DNA of 64,000 bases, from NCBI RefSeq assembly GCF_003352005.1, contig NZ_CP024848.1, positions 1,869,001-1,933,000 on the forward strand, in the 5' to 3' direction. The notes beneath the pieces were generated by a model. That model saw nothing but the letters and a program-made list of their open reading frames with translations, did no database searches and was not told the origin of the DNA. This document shows positions 1 to 9,765 of the stretch, in pieces. Both the position numbers and the translations under genes were made by a program. Origin of the DNA: Oceanobacillus zhaokaii (GTDB lineage Bacteria > Bacillota > Bacilli > Bacillales > Amphibacillaceae). The stretch's first letter is position 1, and the number at the start of each line of letters is the position of its first letter.

Positions 1-1
1 T

Positions 2-211
2 GTAATTAACCATTCAAAAGTGAAAGAAGAAAAATTCAAGGATTTAATGTTCGCCAAAGGGAATTTAACTAGAGATATTGGTACAAATGTAATCGGCATT
101 GAAGCAGTTGAATGTGGATTAATCGATGAAGTTGGTGGAGTAAAAGAAGCAATGCAGAAATTAAATGAATTGATTAATGGTACGAATATAGAAAACCAGG
201 TGATACAATGA
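2..211 (+). CDS. tepA: TepA/ClpP-like translocation-enhancing protein, C-terminal end (partial)
   Basis: Only the last 69 codons are in the window; the frame is open to the left edge. The visible tail ([16 protein letters not shown], then GLIDEVGGV) matches the end of Bacillus TepA/YmfB, a ClpP-fold serine protease of the SppA/ClpP group reported to help pre-protein export or spore germination. The catalytic residues lie outside the window, so activity cannot be judged. It overlaps ylzJ by an ATGA, which implies translational coupling. The position directly before ylzJ and spoIIIE is the usual Bacillaceae order. Confidence 0.85.
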   Translation, partial: VINHSKVKEEKFKDLMFAKGNLTRDIGTNVIGIEAVECGLIDEVGGVKEAMQKLNELINGTNIENQVIQ

Positions 212-414
212 TACTTTATACACCTTTAGCGATTACAGACATCTACCCAGATATATCCAATACATTTGAAAATCGAACATATATAGAATATGAGGGAAAA
301 CTGATCGCGGTCGATAAAAATACTGATGGATCATACCAAATGATCCAGCTTTTATCAACAGATCCCCAAGATTTCTTAAATGATAATTACGCTCCTGGGA
401 CGATAATAAAATAA
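208..414 (+). CDS. ylzJ: YlzJ-like small protein
   Basis: A 68-residue protein whose ATG overlaps the tepA stop codon. It begins with a short hydrophobic MILYTPL stretch and has no membrane segment. Small size, sequence style and position between tepA and spoIIIE match the YlzJ family of Bacillaceae, which has no assigned function. The family call rests mostly on synteny. Confidence 0.75.
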   Translation: MILYTPLAITDIYPDISNTFENRTYIEYEGKLIAVDKNTDGSYQMIQLLSTDPQDFLNDNYAPGTIIK

Positions 415-456
415 CCAAAATATGTTATAATAGGTTCGACTGTAAAAATAGGACAG

Positions 457-483
457 ACCCTTGCCATGGTATTGGTAAGGGTT
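457..483 (+). terminator. possible terminator after ylzJ
   Basis: A ten-base stem (ACCCTTGCCA pairing with TGGTAAGGGT, one G-U pair) is followed by only a weak T-rich tail. It sits between ylzJ and spoIIIE, so readthrough is likely. Confidence 0.4.
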
Positions 484-537
484 TACTATTTAAGTGATTA
501 AGGATAGTTGGATAGAAGTAAGATAGAGGTGGTAGAA

Positions 538-2796
538 ATGGCAAAGAAACGGAGAAAACGAAGAAATAGTAAGCAATCAAAACTATTAAAATATGAATTG
601 CTGGGGTTATTATTTATCTTTTTGGCTATATTTGGTAGTGGTGCAAGTGCGATTAGTGATGGTGCAATTCCAGGTGGACTTGAGCATTTATTTCGCTTCT
701 TTTTAGGAATTTGGTATTTTATAGCGTCGGTAGTTTTATTAATTACGGGGGTCAGCTTACTTGTAAGGAGAAAATATCCTAACTTCTTAACAAAAAAGAT
801 GGTTGGATTTTATTTTCTATTAGCAGGTATTCTGCTTATAACCCATATTCAAGCATTTGAAAGATTGCTAATTTTCCCTGGAGAGGTTTCAATTATCGGA
901 ACGACTTGGGATAATTTCTTTCAATTCTTAAATGGACAGGGAACTTCCATGCAAACCGGTGGAGGGATGATTGCGGCAATCATTTTTGCATTCTGTAATT
1001 ATTTATTTTCGTTGGCAGGAGCAAAGATTGTCGCTGTTTTTTCAATGTTGATAGGATTAATCTTTATTACAAATCTATCAATCAGTGAGTTATTCGGTAA
1101 GATCTTTAAAAATGCAAAGGAATCTACTTTTAGTTTCTATGAAAAATGGAAAACGAGAAGAATGGACAAGAAGAACCAGAGAGAAGAAAGGATACTTCAA
1201 TCTGAGATTATGAACGATAAGAATACAGATGAAGAGCCGATAATGGATGATTTTCCAGAGGTTGCTTATTCAACACCAATGGCAGACGAGATAAAGATAG
1301 ACGAGGCAGAACAGAAACCTGAACCGGAGCTCGAAAGTGATCCGCCGATGCATATGGCAGAGACAGAGAATTTCGATTATATTTTGCCATCTGTTGATCT
1401 ATTAGAGGAGCCACTTCCAAGTGGTCAGCATCAAGAAAAGTCTGAAGTACAAGCAACGGTTAGAAAGCTGGAGCGTACCTTCAAGAGTTTTGCTGTTAAA
1501 GCAAGGATTACTAAAGTGCATGTCGGTCCAGCTGTTACAAAATATGAAGTTTCGCCTGAAGCAGGGGTAAAGGTTAGTAAAATTGTTGGGCTGCATGATG
1601 ACTTAGCACTTGCGCTTGCTGCAAAGGATTTAAGAATAGAAGCTCCAATTCCAGGTAAGTCAGCAGTTGGAATTGAAGTGCCGAATAAAGAGATTTCTAT
1701 GGTATCGCTCCGAGAGGTATTTGACAGTACATGGAATAATAAAGCTTCTAAACTATTAGTAGCGCTTGGACGAGACATTTCTGGCGACGCAGTATCTGCA
1801 GAGCTAAATAAAATGCCACATCTGCTAATTGCTGGTTCCACCGGTAGTGGGAAAAGTGTATGTGTTAATGGAATCATTACAACCATACTGATGAGAGCAA
1901 AGCCGCATGAAGTGAAAATGATGATGATTGATCCGAAAAAAGTAGAATTAAATGTATATAATGGCATTCCACATTTACTTGCTCCTGTAGTAACCGATCC
2001 GAAGAAGGCTTCTCGCGCACTGAAAAAAGTTGTTTCAGAGATGGAAAGAAGATACGATTTATTTTCAGATACTGGCACTCGTAATATTGAGGGCTACAAT
2101 GAATATATTCGTAAACATAATTTAACTGCAGAAGAAATTCAGCCGAATTTACCATATATTGTAGTTATTGTTGATGAATTAGCGGATCTAATGATGGTTG
2201 CTTCTAGCGATGTCGAAGATTCAATTACAAGACTTGCACAAATGGCAAGGGCAGCAGGAATTCATTTAATTATTGCTACGCAAAGACCATCTGTAGATGT
2301 TATTACAGGTGTAATAAAGGCGAATATTCCATCCCGTATTGCCTTTAGTGTATCATCACAAACAGACTCTCGGACGATTTTAGATTCAGGGGGAGCAGAA
2401 AAACTCTTAGGTAGAGGAGATATGCTATTCCTTCCTGTTGGTCAATCGAAACCAACAAGAATTCAAGGTGCATTCTTAACTGATGAAGAGGTAGAAAGAG
2501 TAGTAGATCACTGTATTGACCAACAAAAAGCATCCTATCAAGAAGATATGATTCCTGACGACACTGAGGATACGGTTGAAGAAGTAGAAGATGAATTATA
2601 TGATGATGCGGTCAGACTTGTCACGGAAATGCAAAGTGCGAGTGTATCGATGCTTCAGCGCCGATTCAGAGTTGGCTATAACCGGGCTGCCCGATTAATT
2701 GACGCAATGGAAGCTAGAGGCGTCGTTGGACCATACGAAGGTAGCAAGCCTAGGACGGTATTAGTCTCACAACTGAGCGAAGAAATAACATCTTAA
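538..2796 (+). CDS. spoIIIE: DNA translocase SpoIIIE/FtsK
   Basis: A hexameric ATP-driven DNA pump that moves the chromosome into the forespore and clears DNA from septa. The 752-residue protein has a basic start (MAKKRRKRR), about four N-terminal membrane helices, an acidic linker, then the FtsK motor with Walker A GSTGSGKS at residues 433-440 and Walker [11 protein letters not shown] with D546/E547, and a C-terminal winged-helix gamma domain (about 690-752). The ATG at 538 is chosen because GAGGTGG lies just upstream; an in-frame TTG at 508 would add ten residues but has a poorer site. Position after tepA-ylzJ points to SpoIIIE rather than the paralogue SftA. Confidence 0.93.
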   Translation: MAKKRRKRRNSKQSKLLKYELLGLLFIFLAIFGSGASAISDGAIPGGLEHLFRFFLGIWYFIASVVLLITGVSLLVRRKYPNFLTKKMVGFYFLLAGILLITHIQAFERLLIFPGEVSIIGTTWDNFFQFLNGQGTSMQTGGGMIAAIIFAFCNYLFSLAGAKIVAVFSMLIGLIFITNLSISELFGKIFKNAKESTFSFYEKWKTRRMDKKNQREERILQSEIMNDKNTDEEPIMDDFPEVAYSTPMADEIKIDEAEQKPEPELESDPPMHMAETENFDYILPSVDLLEEPLPSGQHQEKSEVQATVRKLERTFKSFAVKARITKVHVGPAVTKYEVSPEAGVKVSKIVGLHDDLALALAAKDLRIEAPIPGKSAVGIEVPNKEISMVSLREVFDSTWNNKASKLLVALGRDISGDAVSAELNKMPHLLIAGSTGSGKSVCVNGIITTILMRAKPHEVKMMMIDPKKVELNVYNGIPHLLAPVVTDPKKASRALKKVVSEMERRYDLFSDTGTRNIEGYNEYIRKHNLTAEEIQPNLPYIVVIVDELADLMMVASSDVEDSITRLAQMARAAGIHLIIATQRPSVDVITGVIKANIPSRIAFSVSSQTDSRTILDSGGAEKLLGRGDMLFLPVGQSKPTRIQGAFLTDEEVERVVDHCIDQQKASYQEDMIPDDTEDTVEEVEDELYDDAVRLVTEMQSASVSMLQRRFRVGYNRAARLIDAMEARGVVGPYEGSKPRTVLVSQLSEEITS

Positions 2797-2870
2797 AGTG
2801 CATATTTTACTAACTTAAGTGCCTTAGTATAGCAGGCTAGAAATATAATAGCTTTCTTATCAAAAACATG

Positions 2871-2906
2871 ACGGATAACGTTTCAATCTTCTAAAGAATT
2901 ATCCGT
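2871..2906 (+). terminator. possible spoIIIE terminator
   Basis: ACGGATAA pairs with TTATCCGT across a loop of about 20 nt, followed by ATTTAAAT. The tract is weak, so this is tentative. Confidence 0.3.
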
Positions 2907-2983
2907 ATTTAAATAATATCAATTTTCAATTAATCAAAATCCGTATATTAACCAAAATTAAGTAGAAAACGTTCGATTTTTTA

Positions 2984-3013
2984 TTGACAGTTTCATAGTA
3001 TGTTTGTTATGCT
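2984..3013 (+). promoter_or_regulatory. sigma-A promoter of the nup operon
   Basis: A consensus TTGACA (2984-2989) and TATGCT (3008-3013) preceded by TG give an extended -10 with an 18-bp spacer. The start would fall about 20 nt before the guanine riboswitch. Confidence 0.7.
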
Positions 3014-3041
3014 TATCTAGGAAAAAAGATACAAATAATAT

Positions 3042-3107
3042 CTCATATATTTACTAAGGATATGGCTTAGAAGTTTCTACCTAGCACCGTAAATGCTAGA
3101 CTATGAG
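3042..3107 (+). ncRNA. guanine-class purine riboswitch aptamer
   Basis: All three helices of the purine aptamer can be drawn. P1 is CTCATA (3042-3047) with TATGAG (3102-3107). P2 is CTAAG/CTTAG closing loop GATATGG. P3 is CTAGC/GCTAG closing ACCGTAAAT. The conserved J2/3 segment AAGTTTCTACC is intact. The specificity base in J3/1 (position 3101) is C, as in guanine/hypoxanthine aptamers; adenine aptamers carry U. It lies upstream of a nucleoside-type ABC importer, a known target class. Confidence 0.95.
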
Positions 3108-3198
3108 AAAGATGAATCATTGTGAACTACAATGATCTGGTTTAGTGGAGCTTATTCATCTTCTCTCATCATTTGAGGAAGTTGAATAGGCTTTTTTA
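3105..3198 (+). promoter_or_regulatory. riboswitch expression platform: antiterminator/terminator switch
   Basis: The terminator pairs 3151-3167 (CTTATTCATCTTCTCTC) with 3175-3190 (GAGGAAGTTGAATAGG) and is followed by six T. The competing antiterminator pairs 3105-3117 (GAGAAAGATGAAT), which overlaps the 3' strand of P1, with about 3154-3167. Guanine binding should lock P1, free the terminator and switch the operon off. The logic is inferred from pairing and matches known guanine riboswitches. Confidence 0.8.
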
Positions 3199-3471
3199 AT
3201 ACCATGTTTTGTCATTTCTTGAGTATACGATGCATAAATCATAGAAGTGACCTATGAAGTTTTTTGAATTATTTTTTAGAATATTCAGAAATTTCTACCT
3301 AGAGATCTCAGAGTGATAATCTACTTTTTCTACGGTTTTTAATGACATTCTATTCGGAATATTCTACTAGTTTACAATTACTTTTAGGGAGGTGAGTGCT
3401 AAAATATTTGAAATGATGTAGTCCAAGTAAATAGTATGCTAGAAAAAAATATTATCGGGGGTTAATTTACA

Positions 3472-4578
3472 ATGAAAAATAGCAAAATTGCCTTATTGTT
3501 CGCTTTGATTTTAGGTCTAGGAATATTCTTAGCTGCATGTGGTAGCAGTTCAAGTGACAAAGATACGGAAACTAAAGAAAATACAAGTGGCAGTGAAGGT
3601 GAAGTAACAGATTTCAGTATTGCAATGGTAACAGACCAAGGTGGAGTTGACGACAAGTCGTTTAACCAATCAGCTTGGGAAGGATTGCAAGAATTTGGTG
3701 AAGAAAATGGATTGACAAAAGGTAACGGTATTGATTTTGCGCAATCTAATGGACAAGCAGACTTTATGCCAAACATTACACGTTTAGTTCGTGATGAGTA
3801 TGATGTAATTCTTGCTACAGGATTCCTGCTAAAAGAGGATATTCAAAAAGCAGCTTTACAGTTCCCAGATTCAAATTTTGCAATCGTCGATGAAACTGTT
3901 GACGCACCAAATGCTGCAAGTCTTGGATTTGCAGAACATCAAGGTTCATTCTTAGTAGGAGTTGCCGCAGCTCTTAAATCAGAAACTGGAAAATTAGGTT
4001 TTGTTGGTGGAATTGATTCTCCACTAATCCAAAAGTTTGAAGCAGGTTTTACTGCTGGTGCTAAATCTGTTAATCCTGATATTTTGGTCGATGTACAATA
4101 TGCAGAACATTTTAGTGATGCGGCTAAAGGGAAATTGATTGCATCAAACATGTATGATAATGGAATTGATGTTATCTATCACGCTGCCGGCGGTACCGGT
4201 AACGGGGTATTTAACCAAGCGAAAGACATCAAGCAGAATGATCCTGAACGTCAAGTATGGGTAATCGGTGTTGACCGTGATCAGCATGAAGAAGGTCAAA
4301 TTGGTGAGCATAATGTAACTTTAACATCTATGGTTAAACGTGTAGATGTTGCAGTAAAAGAAATTGCTAACCTAGGAAAAAATGGCGAATTCCCTGGTGG
4401 AGAGAAGTTGGAATTCGGTATTGAAGAAGATGGAATTGCTGTTACTACAACTAATGAAGAAGCTATGACGGAAGATATTATTAAAGCTGTTGATGAATGG
4501 CAAGAAAAAATTCTTAACGGTGAAGTAGAAGTTCCCACAAATCGTGAAGAATTAAAAGCATTTGAAGAATCACTTTAA
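3472..4578 (+). CDS. nupN: BMP-family nucleoside-binding lipoprotein (NupN/TcsA-like)
   Basis: The substrate-binding lipoprotein of an ABC importer, anchored outside the membrane. It has 368 residues, a basic N terminus, a hydrophobic signal and lipobox LAAC with C23, then a Ser/Asp/Glu-rich linker. The body is the BMP/Med fold (AMVTDQGGVDDKSFNQSAWE, VGGIDSPLIQKFEAGF, GTGNGVFNQAKD). BMP proteins such as B. subtilis NupN and Treponema PnrA bind purine nucleosides. The guanine riboswitch upstream agrees with a guanosine-type substrate. It is first gene of nupNOPQ. The ATG follows GGGGGTTAATTTACA. Confidence 0.9.
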   Translation: MKNSKIALLFALILGLGIFLAACGSSSSDKDTETKENTSGSEGEVTDFSIAMVTDQGGVDDKSFNQSAWEGLQEFGEENGLTKGNGIDFAQSNGQADFMPNITRLVRDEYDVILATGFLLKEDIQKAALQFPDSNFAIVDETVDAPNAASLGFAEHQGSFLVGVAAALKSETGKLGFVGGIDSPLIQKFEAGFTAGAKSVNPDILVDVQYAEHFSDAAKGKLIASNMYDNGIDVIYHAAGGTGNGVFNQAKDIKQNDPERQVWVIGVDRDQHEEGQIGEHNVTLTSMVKRVDVAVKEIANLGKNGEFPGGEKLEFGIEEDGIAVTTTNEEAMTEDIIKAVDEWQEKILNGEVEVPTNREELKAFEESL

Positions 4579-4587
4579 TTAATTAAC

Positions 4588-4616
4588 GGAAGAAGGCTTA
4601 ACAAAAGCCTTCTTCT
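4588..4616 (+). terminator. hairpin after nupN
   Basis: GAAGAAGGCTT pairs with AAGCCTTCTTC; no clean T tract follows. It may be an attenuating or 3'-end-stabilising hairpin that raises lipoprotein mRNA relative to the transporter genes, a common arrangement. Confidence 0.5.
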
Positions 4617-4710
4617 ATCATGATTGCTATTATTCCTAAGATCATTAAATAAAGAGGAGCTACATTGATTAGCCTTTTTTCTTTAATGATTTTACTAGAA
4701 AAATCATTAG

Positions 4711-4793
4711 AAACTAAGGTTAAACAAGCTTTTAGATGACAGCCTTAGTTGCAATTATGTAGTGAGAAAGTGTTTATACTTTCTTACCTACTT
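4711..4793 (+). repeat. two-hairpin conserved element, copy 1
   Basis: The first hairpin is AACTAAGG..CCTTAGTT. The second is GTAG-TG-AGAAAGT closing with ACTTTCT-TA-CCTAC. The same layout and about 85% of bases recur at 17268-17351. The closing pair of the second hairpin is T-A here and C-G there, a compensatory change that points to a folded RNA. It sits just upstream of nupO. I do not recognise a named family. Confidence 0.7.
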
Positions 4794-4825
4794 AAAATAT
4801 TCATATTTTAATAGAGGTGAACTTA

Positions 4826-6364
4826 GTGGAGTACGTGATTGAAATGTTAAACATCCGTAAAGAATTCCCTGGTATTGTTGCAAATGATGACATTACAATC
4901 CAATTAAGAAAAGGTGAAATTCATGCTTTATTGGGTGAAAATGGAGCGGGGAAATCGACACTAATGAACGTGTTATTCGGTTTATACCAGCCTGAAAAGG
5001 GTGAAATTCGTGTTAATGGCACAAAGAAAAATATTACGAGCCCGAATAAAGCGAATGAACTAGGGATTGGCATGGTACATCAACACTTTATGTTAGTAGA
5101 ACCGTTCACCGTTACGCAAAATATTGTTCTAGGAAAGGAACCTAGAAAAAAAACGGGTGCGATTGATATTAATAAAGCTAGAAAAGAAATTCAGGAGCTT
5201 TCTGACCGTTATGGATTACGAGTAGATCCAGATGCAAAAATAAGTGAAATTTCTGTTGGGATGCAGCAGCGAGTTGAGATTCTTAAAACACTCTATCGTG
5301 GGGCAGAAGTACTTATTTTTGATGAACCGACAGCAGTTTTAACACCACAGGAAATTAAAGAGTTAGTAGAGATATTAAAGTCCCTAACAAGAGAAGGAAA
5401 ATCAATTATTCTAATCACGCATAAATTAAAAGAAATAATGGAAGTGTGTGATACATGCACAATTATTCGAAAAGGAAAAGGAATTGGAACTGTTAATGTA
5501 GCGGAGACAAATCCAATCGAACTTGCTTCTTTAATGGTAGGTAGAGAGGTTAACTTTAAAACAGAGAAGAAAGCTGCTGAGCCAAAAGAGAATGTTCTTG
5601 AAATAGAGAATTTATATGTAAAGGATTCTCGTAAGATAGATCTTGTTAAAGGGTTAGATCTTAATATTCGCTCAGGAGAAATTGTTGGGATTGCAGGTGT
5701 GGACGGAAATGGACAATCCGAATTGATTGAAGCAATTACAGGTTTGAGAAAAGCAAAATCTGGTTCTATCAAATTAAAAAATAAAAATATTACCAATCTA
5801 TCACCAAGAAAGATAACAGAAAGTGGTGTTGGACATATTCCAGAGGATAGACATCGATTTGGTCTTGTGCTGGATTATTCAATTGGTGAAAATATTGTAT
5901 TACAAACATATTATAAAAAGCCTTATTCCAAAGTGAAAATATTAAATTATAAAGAAATATATAATAAGGCTGAACAATTAATTAAAGAGTATGATGTACG
6001 AACACCGAGTGTTTATACAAAAGCTCGAGCATTATCTGGTGGAAATCAACAGAAAGCAATTATCGGTCGTGAAGTAGACCGCTCACCAGATCTATTAATT
6101 GCAGCACAACCAACAAGAGGGCTAGACGTAGGAGCAATTGAATTTATTCATAAAAAATTGATTGAAGAACGCGACAAAGGAAAAGCAGTTCTGCTTGTTT
6201 CGTTTGAATTGGATGAAATTCTGAATGTGAGCGATCGAATTGCTGTCATGTTTGACGGTAAAATTGTTGCTATTGTAAAGCCTGAGGAAACAAATGAGCA
6301 AGAGCTAGGTATGTTAATGGCAGGCAGTAAGGTTAGTGGGATAGGTGAAGCAAATGGCAAATAA
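4826..6364 (+). CDS. nupO: nucleoside ABC importer, ATP-binding protein with two ABC domains (NupO-like)
   Basis: The energy-coupling subunit of the importer; 512 residues with tandem ABC cassettes as in sugar and nucleoside importers. Domain 1 has Walker A GENGAGKS (37-44), signature VGMQQRVEI and Walker B LIFDEPTAVL. Domain 2 has the degenerate P-loop GVDGNGQSELI, signature LSGGNQQK and AAQPTRGLD, the usual asymmetric pattern of this family. GTG 4826 is preferred because AGAGGTGA lies five bases upstream; an in-frame GTG at 4817 falls inside that site. It overlaps nupP by 11 bp. Confidence 0.92.
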   Translation: MEYVIEMLNIRKEFPGIVANDDITIQLRKGEIHALLGENGAGKSTLMNVLFGLYQPEKGEIRVNGTKKNITSPNKANELGIGMVHQHFMLVEPFTVTQNIVLGKEPRKKTGAIDINKARKEIQELSDRYGLRVDPDAKISEISVGMQQRVEILKTLYRGAEVLIFDEPTAVLTPQEIKELVEILKSLTREGKSIILITHKLKEIMEVCDTCTIIRKGKGIGTVNVAETNPIELASLMVGREVNFKTEKKAAEPKENVLEIENLYVKDSRKIDLVKGLDLNIRSGEIVGIAGVDGNGQSELIEAITGLRKAKSGSIKLKNKNITNLSPRKITESGVGHIPEDRHRFGLVLDYSIGENIVLQTYYKKPYSKVKILNYKEIYNKAEQLIKEYDVRTPSVYTKARALSGGNQQKAIIGREVDRSPDLLIAAQPTRGLDVGAIEFIHKKLIEERDKGKAVLLVSFELDEILNVSDRIAVMFDGKIVAIVKPEETNEQELGMLMAGSKVSGIGEANGK

Positions 6365-7403
6365 TAAACGGTTATTTACAATGTTAATTCCAATTATATC
6401 CGTATTACTAGGTTTGAGCGCAGGGGCAATTATCATGCTTGTCTCAGGTTATAATCCGATTACAGGTTATATTGCCCTATGGAATGGTGCTTTTGGCGAT
6501 GCTTACACGATAGGGGAAACAATAAGACGCACGACACCGTATATATTGACGGGTCTTTCAATTGCTTTTGCATTCAGGTCTGGTCTATTTAACATCGGTG
6601 CTGAAGGGCAAGTAATTGTCGGCTGGCTTGCAGCGATATGGGTAGGACTTGCTGTTGATGCACCAATGATTATCCATTTGCCATTAGCTATCCTAGCTTC
6701 TGTCACTGCTGGTGCACTATGGGCATTTGTTCCAGGGATTTTAAAAGCAAAGCTAGGCGTACATGAGGTTATTGTTACGATTATGATGAATTATATTGCG
6801 CTATTCAGTGCGAATGAAATTATACGTAAGGTATTAACGGATGGTGGTACTACTACAGAACCAATCGCTGCTACTGCATCACTCGCATCTCCTTGGCTGC
6901 AAAGTATAACCTTTTATTCGAGGATGCACTATGGAATCCTAATTGCATTATTCGCAGCTGTTATTATGTGGTTTATTATTGAAAGAACAACATTAGGATA
7001 TGAACTGAAAGCAGTTGGCTATAACCAACATGCCTCTAAGTATGCTGGTATGAACGTTAGTAAGAATATTGTACTGACAATGGTTATTGCTGGAGCATTT
7101 GCAGGCTTAGCAGGTGCAATGGAAGGTTTAGGTACATATGGTACCATATCCGTAATGTCTGGAAATATTAATATCGGTTTTGATGGTATTGCAGTTGCAT
7201 TACTAGGTGCGAATAATCCGTTCGGAGTTGTGTTTGCTGCGTTCTTGTTTGGAGCATTAAAAGAAGGCGCTGGTGAAATGCCAACAGGTGCAGGTGTGCC
7301 TACAGAATTGGTCGATATTATTATTGCCTTAATTATTTTCTTTGTTGCATCGAGTTATATTATTCGTTGGGCATTACTTCGTTTTAAAAAGGGGGAGAAA
7401 TAA
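6354..7403 (+). CDS. nupP: nucleoside ABC importer permease (NupP-like)
   Basis: A 349-residue integral membrane permease of the BPD_transp_2 group with about eight to ten hydrophobic helices. The signature stretch FRSGLFNIGAEGQ is typical of nucleoside permeases paired with BMP lipoproteins. ATG 6354 is chosen over GTG 6345 because AGGTGA lies at proper spacing. The gene overlaps the end of nupO and is followed without a gap by nupQ, so the three are translationally linked. Confidence 0.9.
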   Translation: MANNKRLFTMLIPIISVLLGLSAGAIIMLVSGYNPITGYIALWNGAFGDAYTIGETIRRTTPYILTGLSIAFAFRSGLFNIGAEGQVIVGWLAAIWVGLAVDAPMIIHLPLAILASVTAGALWAFVPGILKAKLGVHEVIVTIMMNYIALFSANEIIRKVLTDGGTTTEPIAATASLASPWLQSITFYSRMHYGILIALFAAVIMWFIIERTTLGYELKAVGYNQHASKYAGMNVSKNIVLTMVIAGAFAGLAGAMEGLGTYGTISVMSGNINIGFDGIAVALLGANNPFGVVFAAFLFGALKEGAGEMPTGAGVPTELVDIIIALIIFFVASSYIIRWALLRFKKGEK

Positions 7404-8357
7404 ATGTTTGATATTTTGCAATCAATCGTACCTACAGCATTATTTTATTCCGCTCCTCTAATATTTACTGCACTTGGTGGAGTATTTAGTGAAAGATCAG
7501 GTGTTATCAACATTGGTCTAGAAGGATTAATGGTTATGGGTGCCTTTGTTGGAATCGTATTTAACTTAACGTTTGCAGATGTATTAGGGGCGTGGACTCC
7601 CTGGGTATCGATAATTGTCGCAACAGCAGTTGGTGCAATCTTCTCGATAGTTCATGCTGTTGCATCAATTTCATTCCGGTCGGATCAAACGATTAGTGGT
7701 GTCGCGATAAATATGCTAGCTCTAGGACTAGGAGTATATTTAACGAAATTATGGTATGGAAAAGGGCAAACCGATATGGTTCAGCAACCATTCTATACAA
7801 CAGATATTCCGTTACTTTCAGAGATTCCAATCATTGGTCCAATCTTTTTCCAAGGTGTATATGTAACTTCCTATCTAGCAATTATCGTTGCATTTATTGC
7901 TTGGTATGTTCTTTATAAGACTTCATTTGGTCTACGTCTTAGAGCAGTTGGAGAGCATCCAATGGCAGCAGATACCAATGGAATTAACGTTTATAAAATG
8001 CGCTATATTGGTGTAATTCTTTCAGGTGCACTGGGAGGGTTAGGTGGTTCAGTATTTGCACTGACAATTGTATCTAACTTCTCTCATTCAACAATTGTTG
8101 GACAAGGGTTTATGGCATTGGCTGCAGTTATCTTTGGTAAATGGCATCCATTAGGTGCAATGGGAGCAGCATTATTCTTCGGATTAGCACAAAGTCTAAG
8201 TGTAGTTGGTGCAGGAGTACCATTACTTGCAGATGTTCCGCAAGTATACCTATTAATTGCTCCGTACGTATTAACAATACTAGCGCTAGCAGGATTTATT
8301 GGTCGCGCTGAAGCACCTAAAGCAAGTGGAATTCCATATATTAAAGGAAATCGATAG
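7404..8357 (+). CDS. nupQ: nucleoside ABC importer permease (NupQ-like)
   Basis: The second permease, 317 residues and almost wholly hydrophobic, with FSERSGVINIGLEGLMVMGAF, the counterpart of the motif in nupP. The two permeases should form a heterodimer with NupO bound inside and NupN outside. The ATG follows the nupP stop directly, and GGGGGAG lies within the end of nupP. The operon ends at the strong hairpin 8367-8404. Confidence 0.9.
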   Translation: MFDILQSIVPTALFYSAPLIFTALGGVFSERSGVINIGLEGLMVMGAFVGIVFNLTFADVLGAWTPWVSIIVATAVGAIFSIVHAVASISFRSDQTISGVAINMLALGLGVYLTKLWYGKGQTDMVQQPFYTTDIPLLSEIPIIGPIFFQGVYVTSYLAIIVAFIAWYVLYKTSFGLRLRAVGEHPMAADTNGINVYKMRYIGVILSGALGGLGGSVFALTIVSNFSHSTIVGQGFMALAAVIFGKWHPLGAMGAALFFGLAQSLSVVGAGVPLLADVPQVYLLIAPYVLTILALAGFIGRAEAPKASGIPYIKGNR

Positions 8358-8366
8358 ATTGGTCTA

Positions 8367-8404
8367 AGATCTGCCAAGTAAAACTTGGCAGGTCTGTTTT
8401 TTTT
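8367..8404 (+). terminator. nup operon terminator
   Basis: AGATCTGCCAAGT pairs with ACTTGGCAGGTCT (one G-U), loop AAA, followed by a run of T. Strong intrinsic terminator. Confidence 0.9.
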
Positions 8405-8475
8405 ACCGTATAATGGATGACAGTTGGTAAATTTGTGCAGAATAGGAATATAAATGAATGCTTGGAGGAAATAGC

Positions 8476-9765
8476 ATGTTACATATAGAAGAAAGACGAA
8501 GAAGTGAAAATGGATTACAGTTACATTTTGTCCAAAGTAAAAAATATAAAACACTTAATATTGTTGCGAAATTAAGAGCTCCTTTGGATCGAGAGACGAT
8601 TACAAAACGAGCATTACTTCCATATATCTTAAATCAAGGATCTAAACGTTATCCCAACAAGCAAGAGCTGCAATTAAAATTAGACGATTTATATGGTGCA
8701 GTCCTCTCAGTCGATGGAGCGAAAAAAGGAGACAATCATATTATTAGTGTCCGGTTGGAGCTTGCAAACCCTAAATTTATTCCGGGACAGACAGCGATTA
8801 TTGATGAAGGAATCCGTTTATTCAGTGAGTTATTATTGGATCCGAACGTGTCTGAAAATTCCTTCGATGAGAAGATTGTAAATCGTGAAAAGAATACACT
8901 GAAAAGTCGAATCCAAGCGGTTAAAGACGATAAGATGAACTATGCAAATATGAGATTAATTGATGCGATGTGTGAGGGTGAAGCATACCAGCTTCATGTG
9001 CATGGGTATGAAGAAGATTTACAGGAGATAACTGCTGCAAATCTCTATGAATATTATCAGACATTAATAATAGAGGATAGTCTGGATATTTACGTCTTAG
9101 GGGATTTTGATGAGGATGAGATGAGCAGTAGAATCGCATCAATGTTCGAGCGAAAGAAAAATCAAGTTCGAGACATAAATCAAAGCAATGATTCCAAGAA
9201 GGATATCCAACCAAAAGAAGTTATCGAATCAGAAGATATTCAGCAAGCGAAATTACATATTGGTTATCGAACCAATACGACATTCAAAGATGAAGATTAT
9301 GCTGCATTACAAGTATTTAATGGGATATTTGGTGGATTTCCGAATTCGAAGTTATTTATTAATGTAAGGGAGAAAAATAGTCTTGCATACTATGCATCTT
9401 CTCGAATCGAAAGCCACAAAGGTCTGCTATTTGTCTTCAGCGGGATTGCTCCAAAGGATTATGAGAAGGCGAAGGATATAATCCAGCAACAAATGGAAGC
9501 AATGAAAAAAGGGGATTTCACTGAAACGGATTTACAGGAAACAAAGGATTTAATTATTAATCAATTACTCGAAACGATGGATCATTCGCAAGGATTGATC
9601 GAGTTATTATATCAGCAAGTAATCGGTGATAGAATAATTACTCCAGAGCAGTTGATTGCTAATATCAAGCAAGTAACAAAGGAGCAAGTGACGAAGCTTG
9701 CAAATATAATTGAAGAGGACACCGTTTATCTTCTAACTAATGAAGGGGGACAAACTAATGAATAA
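8476..9765 (+). CDS. ymfF: M16-family peptidase-like protein YmfF
   Basis: A 429-residue protein of the insulinase-like M16 family. It lacks the zinc-binding HxxEH motif, as its B. subtilis homologue does, so it is probably the non-catalytic partner of YmfH next door. M16 enzymes often work as an active/inactive pair. The C-terminal half carries GGFPNSKLFINVREKNSLAYY, the typical arginine-containing substrate-clamp region. ATG 8476 is chosen; an in-frame ATG at 8458 lies upstream of TTGGAGGAAA, which is the binding site for 8476. It overlaps ymfH by 8 bp. Confidence 0.9.
   Translation: MLHIEERRRSENGLQLHFVQSKKYKTLNIVAKLRAPLDRETITKRALLPYILNQGSKRYPNKQELQLKLDDLYGAVLSVDGAKKGDNHIISVRLELANPKFIPGQTAIIDEGIRLFSELLLDPNVSENSFDEKIVNREKNTLKSRIQAVKDDKMNYANMRLIDAMCEGEAYQLHVHGYEEDLQEITAANLYEYYQTLIIEDSLDIYVLGDFDEDEMSSRIASMFERKKNQVRDINQSNDSKKDIQPKEVIESEDIQQAKLHIGYRTNTTFKDEDYAALQVFNGIFGGFPNSKLFINVREKNSLAYYASSRIESHKGLLFVFSGIAPKDYEKAKDIIQQQMEAMKKGDFTETDLQETKDLIINQLLETMDHSQGLIELLYQQVIGDRIITPEQLIANIKQVTKEQVTKLANIIEEDTVYLLTNEGGQTNE

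Noticed and set aside
1431..2078. 215-codon minus-strand frame inside spoIIIE
   Set aside because: Antisense shadow of a conserved gene, no RBS, low-complexity composition.
3240..3330. A second purine-riboswitch-like stretch (AAATTTCTACC) before nupN
   Set aside because: P2 and P3 cannot be drawn and the loop bases are wrong; it is at best a decayed copy.
5293..5796. 167-codon minus-strand frame inside nupO
   Set aside because: Shadow frame opposite conserved ABC motifs.
8084..8554. 156-codon minus-strand frame across nupQ and ymfF
   Set aside because: Spans the nup terminator and a conserved gene; no RBS.
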